Shown here one piece after another: positions 31,604 to 40,418 of a stretch of 64,000 nt of DNA. The notes under the pieces were generated by a model. That model ran no database searches. It saw only the letters and a list, made by a program, of their open reading frames with translations, and had not been told where the DNA came from. Origin of the DNA: JAGOBP01 sp964550855 (GTDB lineage: Bacteria; Chloroflexota; Anaerolineae; Fen-1058). The DNA is taken from positions 1 through 64,000 of the forward strand of contig CAZKBQ010000021.1 of NCBI GenBank assembly GCA_964550855.1. Direction: 5' to 3'. The translations under genes were made by a program, and so were the position numbers. Within the stretch, counting starts at the first letter, position 1. The number at the start of each line of letters is the position of its first letter.

Positions 31604-31628
31604 GACCGGCTTATGAAAGGAGGCTGCC

Positions 31629-32414
31629 ATGCAAGTCTTTGAATTCCAGGACACCGAAGAACAGATCCTGCTCTGCCTCGATTACAATTTCGATCAGGAC
31701 TGCGAATCCGATCGGGAAGTGGCTTTCAAGCAGCTGGGTCGCGCCAGAGACGCCAAGCGCTTCTGGAATTACAACACACTCTTTCGCGGCGTGCGCATCC
31801 TCATCGCGTACGAAGGCGCCAGCCCGGTGGGCCAGCTGGAATACATCCCCATCGAGCACGCGCCGAGACCGGTAACGGGCGCCCGGCTCACCTTCATCAA
31901 CTGCCTGTTCGTCGCACCGAAGCAGCGCTGGCACGGCGCAGGCAGCGAACTGCTGAAAGCGTGCGAGGAGAAGACGCGCGATCAGGCGGCCGGCCTGGCG
32001 GTGATTGCGTATCCCGATTCGCTGTTCATGCCCGCCGGCTTCTTTGCCGAGCACGGCTTTGTGACGGTGGCCCAGGCCGATTGCGCGCATTTGATGATGA
32101 AGGCCTGGGGGGCGGTTGAGCCGCCGCAGTTCCTGCCGCGCCACTACCAACCGATTAAGCTGTTCGGCAAAACGACGGTGGACATCTTCTGGAACAATCA
32201 GTGCCCGTTGTGGGTGCGGGCGCGTGACTGCGTGCAGCGCGCAGCCAAAGCCTATGGCGATCGGGTGGTGGTGAACGACATCAACACTGACGATCGCAGC
32301 GTCATCCAACAGTACGGCCTCGCCACCGGCGTGTTCATCAACGGGCAGTGCGCGTTCCTGTATCCACCCACGCCCCAGGAATTTCAGCGCGCGCTGCAAG
32401 CGGCCTTGAATTGA
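31629..32414 (+). CDS. GNAT acetyltransferase with C-terminal YoaP-like domain
   Basis: A 261-residue two-domain protein. The N-terminal GNAT fold (about 30-155) has the acetyl-CoA loop after strand 4: LFVAPKQRWHGAGSELLKACEE, although the usual Q/RxxGxG/A is relaxed to RWHGAG. The C-terminal 75 residues (TTVDIFWNNQCPLWVRARDCV to VFINGQCAF) look thioredoxin-like with two separated Cys and match the YoaP-type domain found behind GNAT. It is the last gene of the unit, with AAAGGAGG upstream. The substrate is unknown; a small thiol or aminoacyl compound is plausible. Confidence 0.78.
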   Translation: MQVFEFQDTEEQILLCLDYNFDQDCESDREVAFKQLGRARDAKRFWNYNTLFRGVRILIAYEGASPVGQLEYIPIEHAPRPVTGARLTFINCLFVAPKQRWHGAGSELLKACEEKTRDQAAGLAVIAYPDSLFMPAGFFAEHGFVTVAQADCAHLMMKAWGAVEPPQFLPRHYQPIKLFGKTTVDIFWNNQCPLWVRARDCVQRAAKAYGDRVVVNDINTDDRSVIQQYGLATGVFINGQCAFLYPPTPQEFQRALQAALN

Positions 32415-32538
32415 CAGCGGCCGCCGACGCATCGTGGCGCGTTCGGCCGTAGCCTGAGAGACCGCGCGGTTATTCCATCGGGCCGCAGCGTTAAGCCGCC
32501 CTGGTGACAGCGGGCGTGGCACAATTCTGATCATCGGG

Positions 32539-32544
32539 TACAAT
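32539..32544 (+). promoter_or_regulatory. Putative -10 box of the MoxR gene
   Basis: TACAAT lies 68 bases before the MoxR ATG, in the 198-base gap after the GNAT gene. This gap holds no other feature I can support. Confidence 0.35.
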
Positions 32545-32612
32545 CACCTCACGGAGCGCCGACGCCGGGCCAACCCGCGCCGGCGTTTCGATTTCCCCTC
32601 AGGCAGCCAGGC

Positions 32613-33581
32613 ATGTTCAAAGATAAGCGTGAAGTCCAGGATTGTCTTGGCGAACAGCAATACATCGCCACCGACGAAATCGCCACCGTGTTGTTTCTGG
32701 CCGAGCGACTCAACAAGCCCGTGCTGGCCGAAGGCCCGGCCGGCGTGGGCAAGACCGAATTGGCCAAGGCCTGGGCCGGCGCCACGGGCCGCGAGTTGAT
32801 CCGCCTGCAGTGCTACGAAGGCCTCGACGAAACCAAAGCCCTGTACGAGTGGGAATACGCCAAGCAGATGCTCTACACGCAGCTGCTGCGCGATAAACTC
32901 TCGCAGCTGCTCAGCGAAGCCGAGACGTTGAGCGCCGCGGCCGATCGGCTGGCGGCCGAAGAGGACGTCTTCTTCTCCGAGCGGTTTCTGCTCCCCCGAC
33001 CGCTCCTCCGCGCCCTGACGAGCGACAAACCCGTCGTGCTGCTGATCGACGAGATCGATCGCGCCGACACTGAGTTTGAAGCGTTTTTGCTGGAGATTCT
33101 CAGCGACTTTCAGGTCAGCGTGCCCGAACTGGGCACCATCAAGGCCCGGCACCAGCCGCTGGTTCTGCTGACCAGCAACAACACCCGTGAACTCAGCGAA
33201 GCGCTCAAGCGCCGCTGCCTCTACCTCTTCGTCGATTATCCGTCGATGGAGCAGGAACTCAACATCGTGCGGCTGAAAGTGCCCGATCTCAACCTGAAGC
33301 TGGCGCAGCAGGCCGTGCAGATCGTGCAGCGCCTGCGCGGCATGGACTTGAAGAAAAGCCCCAGCGTCAGCGAAACGCTCGATTGGGCCAAAGCCCTGGT
33401 CGCCCTCAACGCCGATCACATGGACGAGGCCACGCTGAACAACACGATCACCGTGCTGCTCAAACACGAAGCCGATGTGCAGCGCGCGCGCGGCAGCCTG
33501 GAGAATCCGCGTTCGGTCGGCCCGACCGATCTCGACCGCTACACGGCCTATAACGAAGCCCGTCGGAAACGGGGCAGATAA
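32613..33581 (+). CDS. MoxR/CoxD-type AAA+ ATPase
   Basis: A 322-residue AAA+ chaperone ATPase. Walker A is GPAGVGKTE (41-49), Walker B VVLLIDEIDRAD (141-152), sensor-1 LLTSNNTRE (about 188-196), then arginine-finger-like ALKRRCLYLF. The insert between Walker A and B is long and helical (80-120). MoxR ATPases work with VWA proteins to fit metal cofactors or assemble membrane complexes; this form is closest to CoxD. The partner VWA gene starts 57 bases downstream. No CO dehydrogenase or other cox gene is in the window. Confidence 0.88.
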   Translation: MFKDKREVQDCLGEQQYIATDEIATVLFLAERLNKPVLAEGPAGVGKTELAKAWAGATGRELIRLQCYEGLDETKALYEWEYAKQMLYTQLLRDKLSQLLSEAETLSAAADRLAAEEDVFFSERFLLPRPLLRALTSDKPVVLLIDEIDRADTEFEAFLLEILSDFQVSVPELGTIKARHQPLVLLTSNNTRELSEALKRRCLYLFVDYPSMEQELNIVRLKVPDLNLKLAQQAVQIVQRLRGMDLKKSPSVSETLDWAKALVALNADHMDEATLNNTITVLLKHEADVQRARGSLENPRSVGPTDLDRYTAYNEARRKRGR

Positions 33582-33638
33582 ACAACCGCTCGGCGATTGG
33601 TTAATGGATCAACCAGCGCCCTATCGCACTGACCCACC

Positions 33639-35015
33639 ATGGACGCCCGCATCGTTCACTTCATCACCGCCCTGCGCGCCGCCGGCGTGCGCATCTCGCT
33701 GGCTGAAAGCCAGGACGCGATGTACGCCATCGACGCGCTGGGCATCGAAGACCGCGATGTCTTCCGCGTGTCACTCAAGGCCACGCTCGTCAAAGAGGCC
33801 AATGACGGCCCCACCTTCGAGCGGCTCTTCCCGCTCTTCTTCGGTTCCGGTCAACCGCAGATGATGAACGGCCTGGACGGGTTGTCGGCCGACGAGCAGG
33901 ATCTGCTGCGCGAGGCGCTGAAGCAGCTCCTGCGCGACCTGCAGGCCGAGTTGATGCGCCGCCTGATGGAAGGCCGCCCCCTCACGCCAGAGGAACTGCA
34001 GCAGCTGGGGCAGCAGGCCGGCCTGCAGAACGCGAATCAGCCCTATCAGCAGCAGTGGATTGCACGGCGGATGCTGCAGCAGCTCGGCCTGCAAGACCTC
34101 GAACAGGCCATCGGCGAGCTGATGCAGCTGCTCGCCGCGTTAGGCCTGGATAACGAGGCGCGCCAGCAGCTGCGCGACGCGATCGAGGGCAACGCCGAAG
34201 CGCTGCAGGAGCAGGTGGAAGACTACGTCGGCCAGCAGATCGCCGAGAACATGGCGAAGGAGTATGAGAAGCGCGAGCCGCTGGATGATTTGATGCACCG
34301 CCCGTTCGAGTCGTTGACTGAGCGCGAGGCCGACGAACTGCGCCATCAGGTGACGCGCCTCGCGGCGCAGCTGCGCAGCCGCGCCGCCCTGCGCCAGAAA
34401 CGCGGCAAGGAAGGCACGCTCGATCCCAAGGCCACGCTGCGCGCCAATTTGCAGTACGGCAGCGTGCCCATCAAAATGAAGTTCAGGCACAAGCAGCTGA
34501 AGCCCAAACTCGTCCTGATCGCCGATGTGTCCACTTCCATGCGGCCGGTGGCCGAGTTCATGGTGCGGTTGATGTATGAGTTGAGCGATCAGATCGCGCG
34601 GGCGCGGTCCTTCGCCTTCATCAACCACCTCCACGATCTGACGCACGAGTTTGAGCACGGCCGCGCCGCCGAAGTCGTGCAAGAGGTGCTGGAACGCATT
34701 CCCCCCGGCTACTACAACACCGATCTGGGCGCAGCGCTGGCCGAGTTCTGCCACGACAACTTTGACTGCGTCGATCGGCGCACCACGATCATCTTCCTCG
34801 GCGACGGGCGCAACAACTACAACGACCCGCGCCTTGATCTGATCGATCAGATCAAGCGCCGCGCCAAACGCGTGCTGTGGTTCAATCCCGAACATCCCGC
34901 GCAGTGGCGCACCGGCGACAGCGACATGCTGCAATACGCGCCCCTGTGCGACGCCGTACACCGCGTGAGCAACCTGGCCGAACTGGCCGCCGCGGTCGAT
35001 CGGTTGTTTGACTAA
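33639..35015 (+). CDS. CoxE-like VWA-domain protein
   Basis: A 458-residue cytoplasmic protein with a helical Gln/Leu-rich N-terminal half (about 1-270) and a C-terminal von Willebrand A domain. The MIDAS motif is DVSTSM (D296), followed by conserved Thr/Asp positions in LGDGRNN. Together with the MoxR ATPase upstream it forms the usual MoxR-VWA pair. In characterised cases such pairs insert copper, molybdenum or other centres, or remodel large complexes. The client here is not visible. It ends just before a structured stretch and the MFS gene. Confidence 0.85.
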   Translation: MDARIVHFITALRAAGVRISLAESQDAMYAIDALGIEDRDVFRVSLKATLVKEANDGPTFERLFPLFFGSGQPQMMNGLDGLSADEQDLLREALKQLLRDLQAELMRRLMEGRPLTPEELQQLGQQAGLQNANQPYQQQWIARRMLQQLGLQDLEQAIGELMQLLAALGLDNEARQQLRDAIEGNAEALQEQVEDYVGQQIAENMAKEYEKREPLDDLMHRPFESLTEREADELRHQVTRLAAQLRSRAALRQKRGKEGTLDPKATLRANLQYGSVPIKMKFRHKQLKPKLVLIADVSTSMRPVAEFMVRLMYELSDQIARARSFAFINHLHDLTHEFEHGRAAEVVQEVLERIPPGYYNTDLGAALAEFCHDNFDCVDRRTTIIFLGDGRNNYNDPRLDLIDQIKRRAKRVLWFNPEHPAQWRTGDSDMLQYAPLCDAVHRVSNLAELAAAVDRLFD

Positions 35016-35032
35016 ACGCCGTCGACGGTGAT

Positions 35033-35117
35033 AAAGTACCTCACCGCCCGGAAGCCGGGACACGTGCCGCCGACGATTGTGTCCTCCGCCTCCCGGCGGT
35101 GAATTTGTTTTGTCGGG
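35033..35117 (+). promoter_or_regulatory. Structured RNA segment between the VWA and MFS genes
   Basis: A weak -10-like TAAAGT (about 35033) precedes a multi-stem structure: the outer stem TCACCGCC (35041-35048) / GGCGGTGA (35095-35102), with inner CGG/CCG and GGACAC/GTGTCC pairs. ATTTGTTTT follows, only a few bases from the MFS ribosome site. It may be a terminator for the upstream genes or a leader/attenuator of the transporter gene. Confidence 0.4.
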
Positions 35118-35123
35118 GGCAAG

Positions 35124-36395
35124 ATGCAACTCGATCACGCCTTGGCGCGCACCAGCCGTCGCCTGATCGTCACATTGTTTATCGGCCAGGGATTGGCGCT
35201 GGTGGCCTTGTTCACCACCGTCGCCATCAGCAGCATCGCGGGCGTGCAGCTGGCCGGCAGCGAACGTGCGGCGGGCTGGCCGTCCACCGCCACGCTCATC
35301 GGCGGTTCGCTGGCCGCATATCCCATCGGCCGGCTGATGGGTCGCTTTGGCCGCCGCATCGGCCTGTCCATCGGCTACATCGTCGGCATCGGCGGCGGAC
35401 TGCTGGCGGGCGCGGCCATGCTGCTGCGCTCCTTCCCGCTGTTCCTCGCGGCCATGGCCCTGTTGGGCGCATCGCGCGCCGCCGCCGATCAGACCCGTTA
35501 CGCCGCTGCCGATGTCTCACCCGCGCACCTGCGCGCCCGCGCCGTCAGTCTCGTCGTCTCAGCCGGCACCATCGGCGCCATCATCGGCCCGGCATTGACA
35601 CCCGTTGCCGGACGACTCTCAGAAACGCTGGGTGCCGACAAACTGGTCGGGCCGTGGTTTGCCAATGCCGCGCTGTTCGTGATCACACTGTTGTTCGTGT
35701 CGATTTCCCTCAAGCCCGATCCGCGCGAGGTCGCACGGGAGATCAGCGTGCGCGAACAGGCGGCCTCAACGCAGCCCGATCGATCGGCCGCGCCCGACGC
35801 GCCTGCGCGCACGTTCGGGCAGATCGTGCGCGGCGATGTATCGGTGCGCGTGGCGCTGATTGCCCTGGCGCTGGCGCAGGTTACGATGGTGATGTTAATG
35901 AACATCACGCCGGTGCACATGACGCACTTTGAGCACGGGCTGGAAGACATCAGCTTCGTCATCTCCATGCACATCCTGGGCATGTACGCCCTGTCCATCG
36001 TCACCGGCTGGATCAGCGACCGCTGGGGCCGCCGCTTGACGATCGGGCTGGGGGCGCTGCTGCTGATCGGCTCATGCCTGCTCGCGCCGACCAATCCCGA
36101 TACCCTTCCGCTGGCGGCTTCGTTGTTTCTGCTGGGCCTGGGCTGGAACTTCTGCTTCGTGGCCGGCTCGTCGCTGCTGACTGATCGGCTGCGCATCAGC
36201 GAGCGCGCGCCGATTCAGGGCGCGGCCGATCTCGTGGTGAGTGTGTCGTCGGCCATCGGCAGTCTGAGCAGCGGCGAGTTGATGGCCGGCGTCGGTTATC
36301 AGTCGTCGGCCGCCATCGGCATCGGGCTGGCGATCATCGTGCTGGCGGCGGCGCTGGCTTCGTCGCGGCGGTCGCTGCAGACGGCTGAAGCTTGA
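35124..36395 (+). CDS. Major facilitator superfamily transporter
   Basis: A 423-residue 12-helix-type membrane transporter. Motif A occurs in both halves: GRLMGRFGRRIG between helices 2 and 3, and GWISDRWGRRLT in the second half. A charged loop of about 50 residues (about 195-235) separates the halves. Substrate specificity cannot be inferred. It is separated from the VWA gene by a structured segment and from glcD by a -10 box, so it is likely its own transcript. A purine-rich GGGGGC precedes the ATG. Confidence 0.88.
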   Translation: MQLDHALARTSRRLIVTLFIGQGLALVALFTTVAISSIAGVQLAGSERAAGWPSTATLIGGSLAAYPIGRLMGRFGRRIGLSIGYIVGIGGGLLAGAAMLLRSFPLFLAAMALLGASRAAADQTRYAAADVSPAHLRARAVSLVVSAGTIGAIIGPALTPVAGRLSETLGADKLVGPWFANAALFVITLLFVSISLKPDPREVAREISVREQAASTQPDRSAAPDAPARTFGQIVRGDVSVRVALIALALAQVTMVMLMNITPVHMTHFEHGLEDISFVISMHILGMYALSIVTGWISDRWGRRLTIGLGALLLIGSCLLAPTNPDTLPLAASLFLLGLGWNFCFVAGSSLLTDRLRISERAPIQGAADLVVSVSSAIGSLSSGELMAGVGYQSSAAIGIGLAIIVLAAALASSRRSLQTAEA

Positions 36396-36405
36396 AGTGA
36401 GCTGC

Positions 36406-36411
36406 TATAAT
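36406..36411 (+). promoter_or_regulatory. Putative -10 box of glcDEF
   Basis: TATAAT, 45 bases before the GTG of glcD and just after the MFS stop. Confidence 0.45.
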
Positions 36412-36450
36412 AATCATATCGAGCCGCCTGTTTCTTGGAGGAGACTGGCC

Positions 36451-37896
36451 GTGACTGCCGACTGGTTGTCTGCGCTCACCCGGTTGTACCCCCGCGATCG
36501 ATTGTTGACGGACGCCGCGGAACTCACGCCGTATGAGTCCGATGCGCTGACGGCGTATCGTCGCCGCCCGGCGGCAGCCGTCATTCCCGAAACGCAAGCC
36601 GAAGTCATCGAGACGATTAGGGTTTGTCATGAGTACGGCCTGCCCTTCGTGGCCCGCGGCAGCGGCACCAGCCTGTCGGGCGGGTCGCTGCCCATCAAGG
36701 ACGGCCTGCTCATCGCGCTCAATCGCCTGAACCACATCCTCAAGATCGATCCGCAGGAACGAATCGCCGTCGTCGAGCCGGGCGTGATCAATCTGGATGT
36801 GAGCAAAGCCGCAGCGAAGTACGGTCTGTACTACGCCCCCGATCCGGCCAGCCAATCGATCTGCACCATCGGCGGCAACATCGCCTTCAACAGCGGTGGC
36901 GTACACTGCCTGAAGTACGGCATGACCAGCAATCACGTGCTGGGCCTCAAGGCCGTGCTGCCCGACGGCGAGGTGATCCAGCTGGGTGGCGAATCGCTGG
37001 AAAACGTCGGGCCCGATCTCGTGGGCCTGTACGTCGGCGCCGAAGGTTTATTCGGCGTGGGGCTGGAGATCACGCTGCGGCTGCTGCCCAAACCCGAGCG
37101 CTTTCGCACCGTCCTCGCGGCCTATCGTTCACTCGAAGCGGCAGGCGATGCGGTGGGCGCGGTGGTGGCGTCGGGGCTGCTGCCGGGCGCGATCGAGATC
37201 ATGGATCATCTCATCATCGAAGCGGCTGAAGCAGCCGTGCATGCGGGCTATCCCATGGACGCCGCCGCGCTGCTGCTGGTCGAGCTCGACGGCGAAGCCG
37301 AACAAGTCGAGGAAGAATTCAAGCGCCTCAAAGACATCATCGATCGCACCGGCGCGTACGAGATCCGCATCGCGCAAGACGAAACCGATCGGCTGCGCAT
37401 CTGGAAAGGGCGCAAGAGCGCGTTTTCGGCCGTGGGGCGGTTAAGTCCCGATTACATCGTCAACGACGGCGTGGTGCCGCGCAGCCGGTTGGGCGCGGCG
37501 CTGGCCGAGATCGAGCGGCTCAGCGCCAAATACAACCTGCGCGTCGCCAACGTCTTTCACGCCGGCGACGGCAACCTGCATCCATTGGTGTTGTACGACG
37601 GTCGCGAAGCCGGTTCGCTGGAGCGCGCCGAAGAACTGGCCGGCGAGATCGTGCGCCTGTGCATCCGCTACGGCGGATCGATCACGGGCGAGCACGGCAT
37701 CGGCCTGGAGAAGCGCGACTACCTGCCGCAGATGTTCGGCGAACTGGACGTGGACGTGATGCACCACATTCGATCGGCGATCGATCCCAAAGAACTCTCC
37801 AATCGCGGCAAGATGTTCCCCGGCGGCGATGCGCCTGTGATGAAGCTGCGCGGACTGCATCCGCTGGAGAAGGCGGGCGTGATTTCGAGAGAATAA
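36451..37896 (+). CDS. glcD: Glycolate oxidase subunit GlcD-type FAD-linked oxidase
   Basis: A 481-residue FAD-binding (VAO/PCMH family) dehydrogenase that oxidises glycolate, or another 2-hydroxyacid such as D-lactate. The FAD-binding PCMH domain (about 45-220) has the PFVARGSGTSLSGGSLP loop. The C-terminal FAD-oxidase domain has GDGNLHPLVLYD, the substrate-site His motif, and ends ITGEHGIGLEKRDYLP, typical of GlcD. The GTG at 36451 has GGAGG nine bases upstream; longer reading frames start before the ribosome site. First gene of glcDEF. Confidence 0.9.
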   Translation: MTADWLSALTRLYPRDRLLTDAAELTPYESDALTAYRRRPAAAVIPETQAEVIETIRVCHEYGLPFVARGSGTSLSGGSLPIKDGLLIALNRLNHILKIDPQERIAVVEPGVINLDVSKAAAKYGLYYAPDPASQSICTIGGNIAFNSGGVHCLKYGMTSNHVLGLKAVLPDGEVIQLGGESLENVGPDLVGLYVGAEGLFGVGLEITLRLLPKPERFRTVLAAYRSLEAAGDAVGAVVASGLLPGAIEIMDHLIIEAAEAAVHAGYPMDAAALLLVELDGEAEQVEEEFKRLKDIIDRTGAYEIRIAQDETDRLRIWKGRKSAFSAVGRLSPDYIVNDGVVPRSRLGAALAEIERLSAKYNLRVANVFHAGDGNLHPLVLYDGREAGSLERAEELAGEIVRLCIRYGGSITGEHGIGLEKRDYLPQMFGELDVDVMHHIRSAIDPKELSNRGKMFPGGDAPVMKLRGLHPLEKAGVISRE

Positions 37897-37916
37897 TGCG
37901 TGATGTGTGAAACGTG

Positions 37917-38999
37917 ATGCACAAAGCAGCGGGTCAGATGCGGCCATCTTCTGTCGTGGAACTACAAGCGCTGGTGCGTGAGCGTCCTCACGTGCGCGTG
38001 CGCGGCGGCGGCACCAAATCGGCGCTGTCCACCGCCCGCGACGGCGACACCTCGATCGATCTCTCCGCCCTCGCCGGCCTGCTCGAATACGAGCCGGGCG
38101 AATTCGTGTTCACCGCGCTGGCCGGCACGCGCGTGATCGACATCCAAACGCAGTTGGCCGCGCACGGTCAGTATTTGCCCTTTGACCCGCTGTTCGCCGA
38201 GGGGGGCGCGACGCTGGGCGGCACCGTCGCCGCCGGCGCCAACGGGCCGGGCCGTTATCGCTATGGCGGCGTCCGCGATTTTCTGCTGGGCGTGAAGTTC
38301 GTCAACGGTCACGGCGAGATCGTGCGCGCGGGCGGCAAAGTCGTCAAGAACTCGGCAGGCTTCGACATTCCCAAACTCATGGTTGGCAGTCTGGGTCAAT
38401 ATGGCGCGCTGATCGAACTGAGCTTCAAGGTCTTTCCGAAGCCCGAAGCGCATGCCACGCTGCGCCGGCCGTGTGAGACGCTGGACGCGGCGATTGAGGT
38501 GATTCAACGCCTCTACACTTCGCCGCTTGAAATCGACTCGTTCGATGTGGAAATCGCCGATCGCCCGATCGTATGGCTGCGACTGGCCGGCCTGCGCTCG
38601 GCGCTGCCGGGGCGGCTCGATCGGGTGCGTGGCCTGATCGGTGGCGGCGAGGTGATCGACGACGACGCATCGATCTGGCGCAACGCCCGCGAAGTGACCT
38701 GGCGGCCTGAAGGCTGGGCCTTGATCAAAGTGCCGCTCATGCCCAAACGCCTTGCCGCTTTTGATGCAGCCCTGCCTCAGAACATCATCCGCCGTTACAG
38801 CAGCGGCGGACAGGCGGCCTGGCTGGCCGCGCCCGATCAGCTCAGCCAGATTGATCGGCTCTTGTGCGATCAGGGTTTATCAGGATTGGTCATGATCGGC
38901 CCGATCGATCAGTCGCGCCTCGGCGTGCGTGTGGGCGACTCGTTTGCGCGGCGAGTGAAGGGCGCACTCGATCCGGTTCAGCGCTTCGTGGAGGTGTGA
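37917..38999 (+). CDS. glcE: Glycolate oxidase FAD-binding subunit GlcE
   Basis: A protein of about 360 residues, shorter than GlcD, with the same PCMH FAD-binding fold: VRVRGGGTKSAL, LGGTVAAGANGPGRYRYGG and GEIVRAGGKVVKNSAGFD, typical of GlcE. It lacks the C-terminal His-bearing domain of GlcD. Either ATG 37917 or ATG 37938 could start it; neither has a strong ribosome site, so the start is uncertain. It follows glcD by 20 bases and its TGA overlaps the glcF ATG. Confidence 0.85.
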   Translation: MHKAAGQMRPSSVVELQALVRERPHVRVRGGGTKSALSTARDGDTSIDLSALAGLLEYEPGEFVFTALAGTRVIDIQTQLAAHGQYLPFDPLFAEGGATLGGTVAAGANGPGRYRYGGVRDFLLGVKFVNGHGEIVRAGGKVVKNSAGFDIPKLMVGSLGQYGALIELSFKVFPKPEAHATLRRPCETLDAAIEVIQRLYTSPLEIDSFDVEIADRPIVWLRLAGLRSALPGRLDRVRGLIGGGEVIDDDASIWRNAREVTWRPEGWALIKVPLMPKRLAAFDAALPQNIIRRYSSGGQAAWLAAPDQLSQIDRLLCDQGLSGLVMIGPIDQSRLGVRVGDSFARRVKGALDPVQRFVEV

Positions 39000-40264
39000 T
39001 GCGGCACGCCATCCCGATCGATCAACTCGGCCCGCGCGGTCCGCTGATGGCGAAGGCTGTGGAGAAGTGCGTGCATTGCGGCTTCTGTCTGGCGACCTGC
39101 CCCACCTACCAGACGCTGGGCGAAGAGATGGATTCGCCGCGCGGCCGCATCTTCCTGATGAAGTCTGCGCTGGAGGGCGAACTTTCGATCGAAACGACGC
39201 TGCCCTTCATCGATCGCTGCCTGGGCTGTCTGTCGTGCGTGACGACGTGCCCATCGGGCGTGCAATACCAGGAATTGCTCATGCCGTTTCGCGCCAGGGC
39301 AGAAGAAAATCGATCGCGATCTTTGATAAAGCGCGTGCAACGCGCCGTGGTGCGCGAGACGCTGCCCTATCCCAAGCGCTTTCGGCTGGCGGCACGCGCG
39401 GGCCGGCTGGCGCGATCGGTAAACGGTTTAATCCCACGGGAGCTGCGCGGCATGTTATCGCTGCTGCCCGACCGGCTGCCCGCGCCCCTCGCCCCGCTCC
39501 CGGCCGTCCATCCCGCCGAAGGTCAACGCCGCGCGCGGGTCGCGCTGCTCATCGGTTGCGTGCAGAACGTATTGTCGCCGGAGATCAATTGGGCCACGCT
39601 GCGGGTGCTGGCGAAGAACGGCGTGGAAGTGATTGTGCCCGAAAATCAAGGCTGCTGCGGGGCATTGATGCTGCACACCGGCGACGACGCGCGCGCCAAA
39701 CAACTCGCCCGCCGCAACTTGCGGAGCTTTCCGCGCGACGTGGATGCCATCCTCACCAACGCGGCGGGCTGCGGGTCCGGCATGCACGAGTACGGCCTGC
39801 TGTTCAAGGGCGACTCCGAAGAAGGTGAAGCCGTCGAGTTTGCGAAGCGCGTCCAGGATGTGAGTGTGTTTCTCGACAAGTTGGGACTCATCGCGCCGCC
39901 GCCGTGGCCGCAGCCGCTGAGACTGGCTTACCATGATGCCTGCCATCTGGCGCACGCGCAGGGTGTCACCGCCGCGCCGCGCCGCTTGCTGCGCGGCATC
40001 GAGAATGTGACGCTGCTGGAGATTCCGAGCAGCGAAATCTGCTGTGGTTCAGCGGGAACCTACAACCTGGAACAACCCGAAGTCGCGGAGCAGCTCGGTC
40101 GGCGCAAAGCCGAAGCGATCTTGAGCACCGGCTGCGAGGCCATCGCGGCCGGCAACATCGGCTGCCTGGTGCAGATCGACGTGCACCTGCGGCAGCTCAA
40201 TCAGCCGCGACCGATCTATCACACGCTGGAAATCCTCGATCGCGCGTATCAATCACTCGCTTGA
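38999..40264 (+). CDS. glcF: Glycolate oxidase iron-sulfur subunit GlcF
   Basis: A 421-residue protein with two 4Fe-4S clusters near the N-terminus, CVHCGFCLATCP (24-35) and CLGCLSCVTTCP (74-85), and two CCG domains: ENQGCCGALMLHTGD and EICCGSAGTY. It passes electrons from the FAD subunits to the quinone pool. The TGATG overlap with glcE implies coupled translation. With glcD and glcE it forms a complete membrane-associated glycolate (or lactate) oxidising complex. No glyoxylate-using gene is nearby. Confidence 0.9.
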   Translation: MRHAIPIDQLGPRGPLMAKAVEKCVHCGFCLATCPTYQTLGEEMDSPRGRIFLMKSALEGELSIETTLPFIDRCLGCLSCVTTCPSGVQYQELLMPFRARAEENRSRSLIKRVQRAVVRETLPYPKRFRLAARAGRLARSVNGLIPRELRGMLSLLPDRLPAPLAPLPAVHPAEGQRRARVALLIGCVQNVLSPEINWATLRVLAKNGVEVIVPENQGCCGALMLHTGDDARAKQLARRNLRSFPRDVDAILTNAAGCGSGMHEYGLLFKGDSEEGEAVEFAKRVQDVSVFLDKLGLIAPPPWPQPLRLAYHDACHLAHAQGVTAAPRRLLRGIENVTLLEIPSSEICCGSAGTYNLEQPEVAEQLGRRKAEAILSTGCEAIAAGNIGCLVQIDVHLRQLNQPRPIYHTLEILDRAYQSLA

Positions 40265-40293
40265 GCTCCGGCACGCTTTCAATCCCTCGTCGA

Positions 40294-40379
40294 CCGGCTG
40301 CTGTTTTCCCGCAGCCGGGCAAAGTTGGGGATTATCGATAATTCAAACGGGCACACGTCGGCTTGACGTGTGCCCGTTT
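40294..40379. terminator. Bidirectional terminator region after glcF
   Basis: Two hairpins lie between the convergent glcF and DUF11 genes: an 8-bp CCGGCTGC/GCAGCCGG stem (40294-40318), and a perfect 15-bp stem (40345-40359 with 40365-40379) starting in AAA and ending in TTT, so it could serve both directions. Confidence 0.7.
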
Positions 40380-40418
40380 GTACGTTCACTCAACGTGCCA
40401 TGGATCACACGCCATTGA

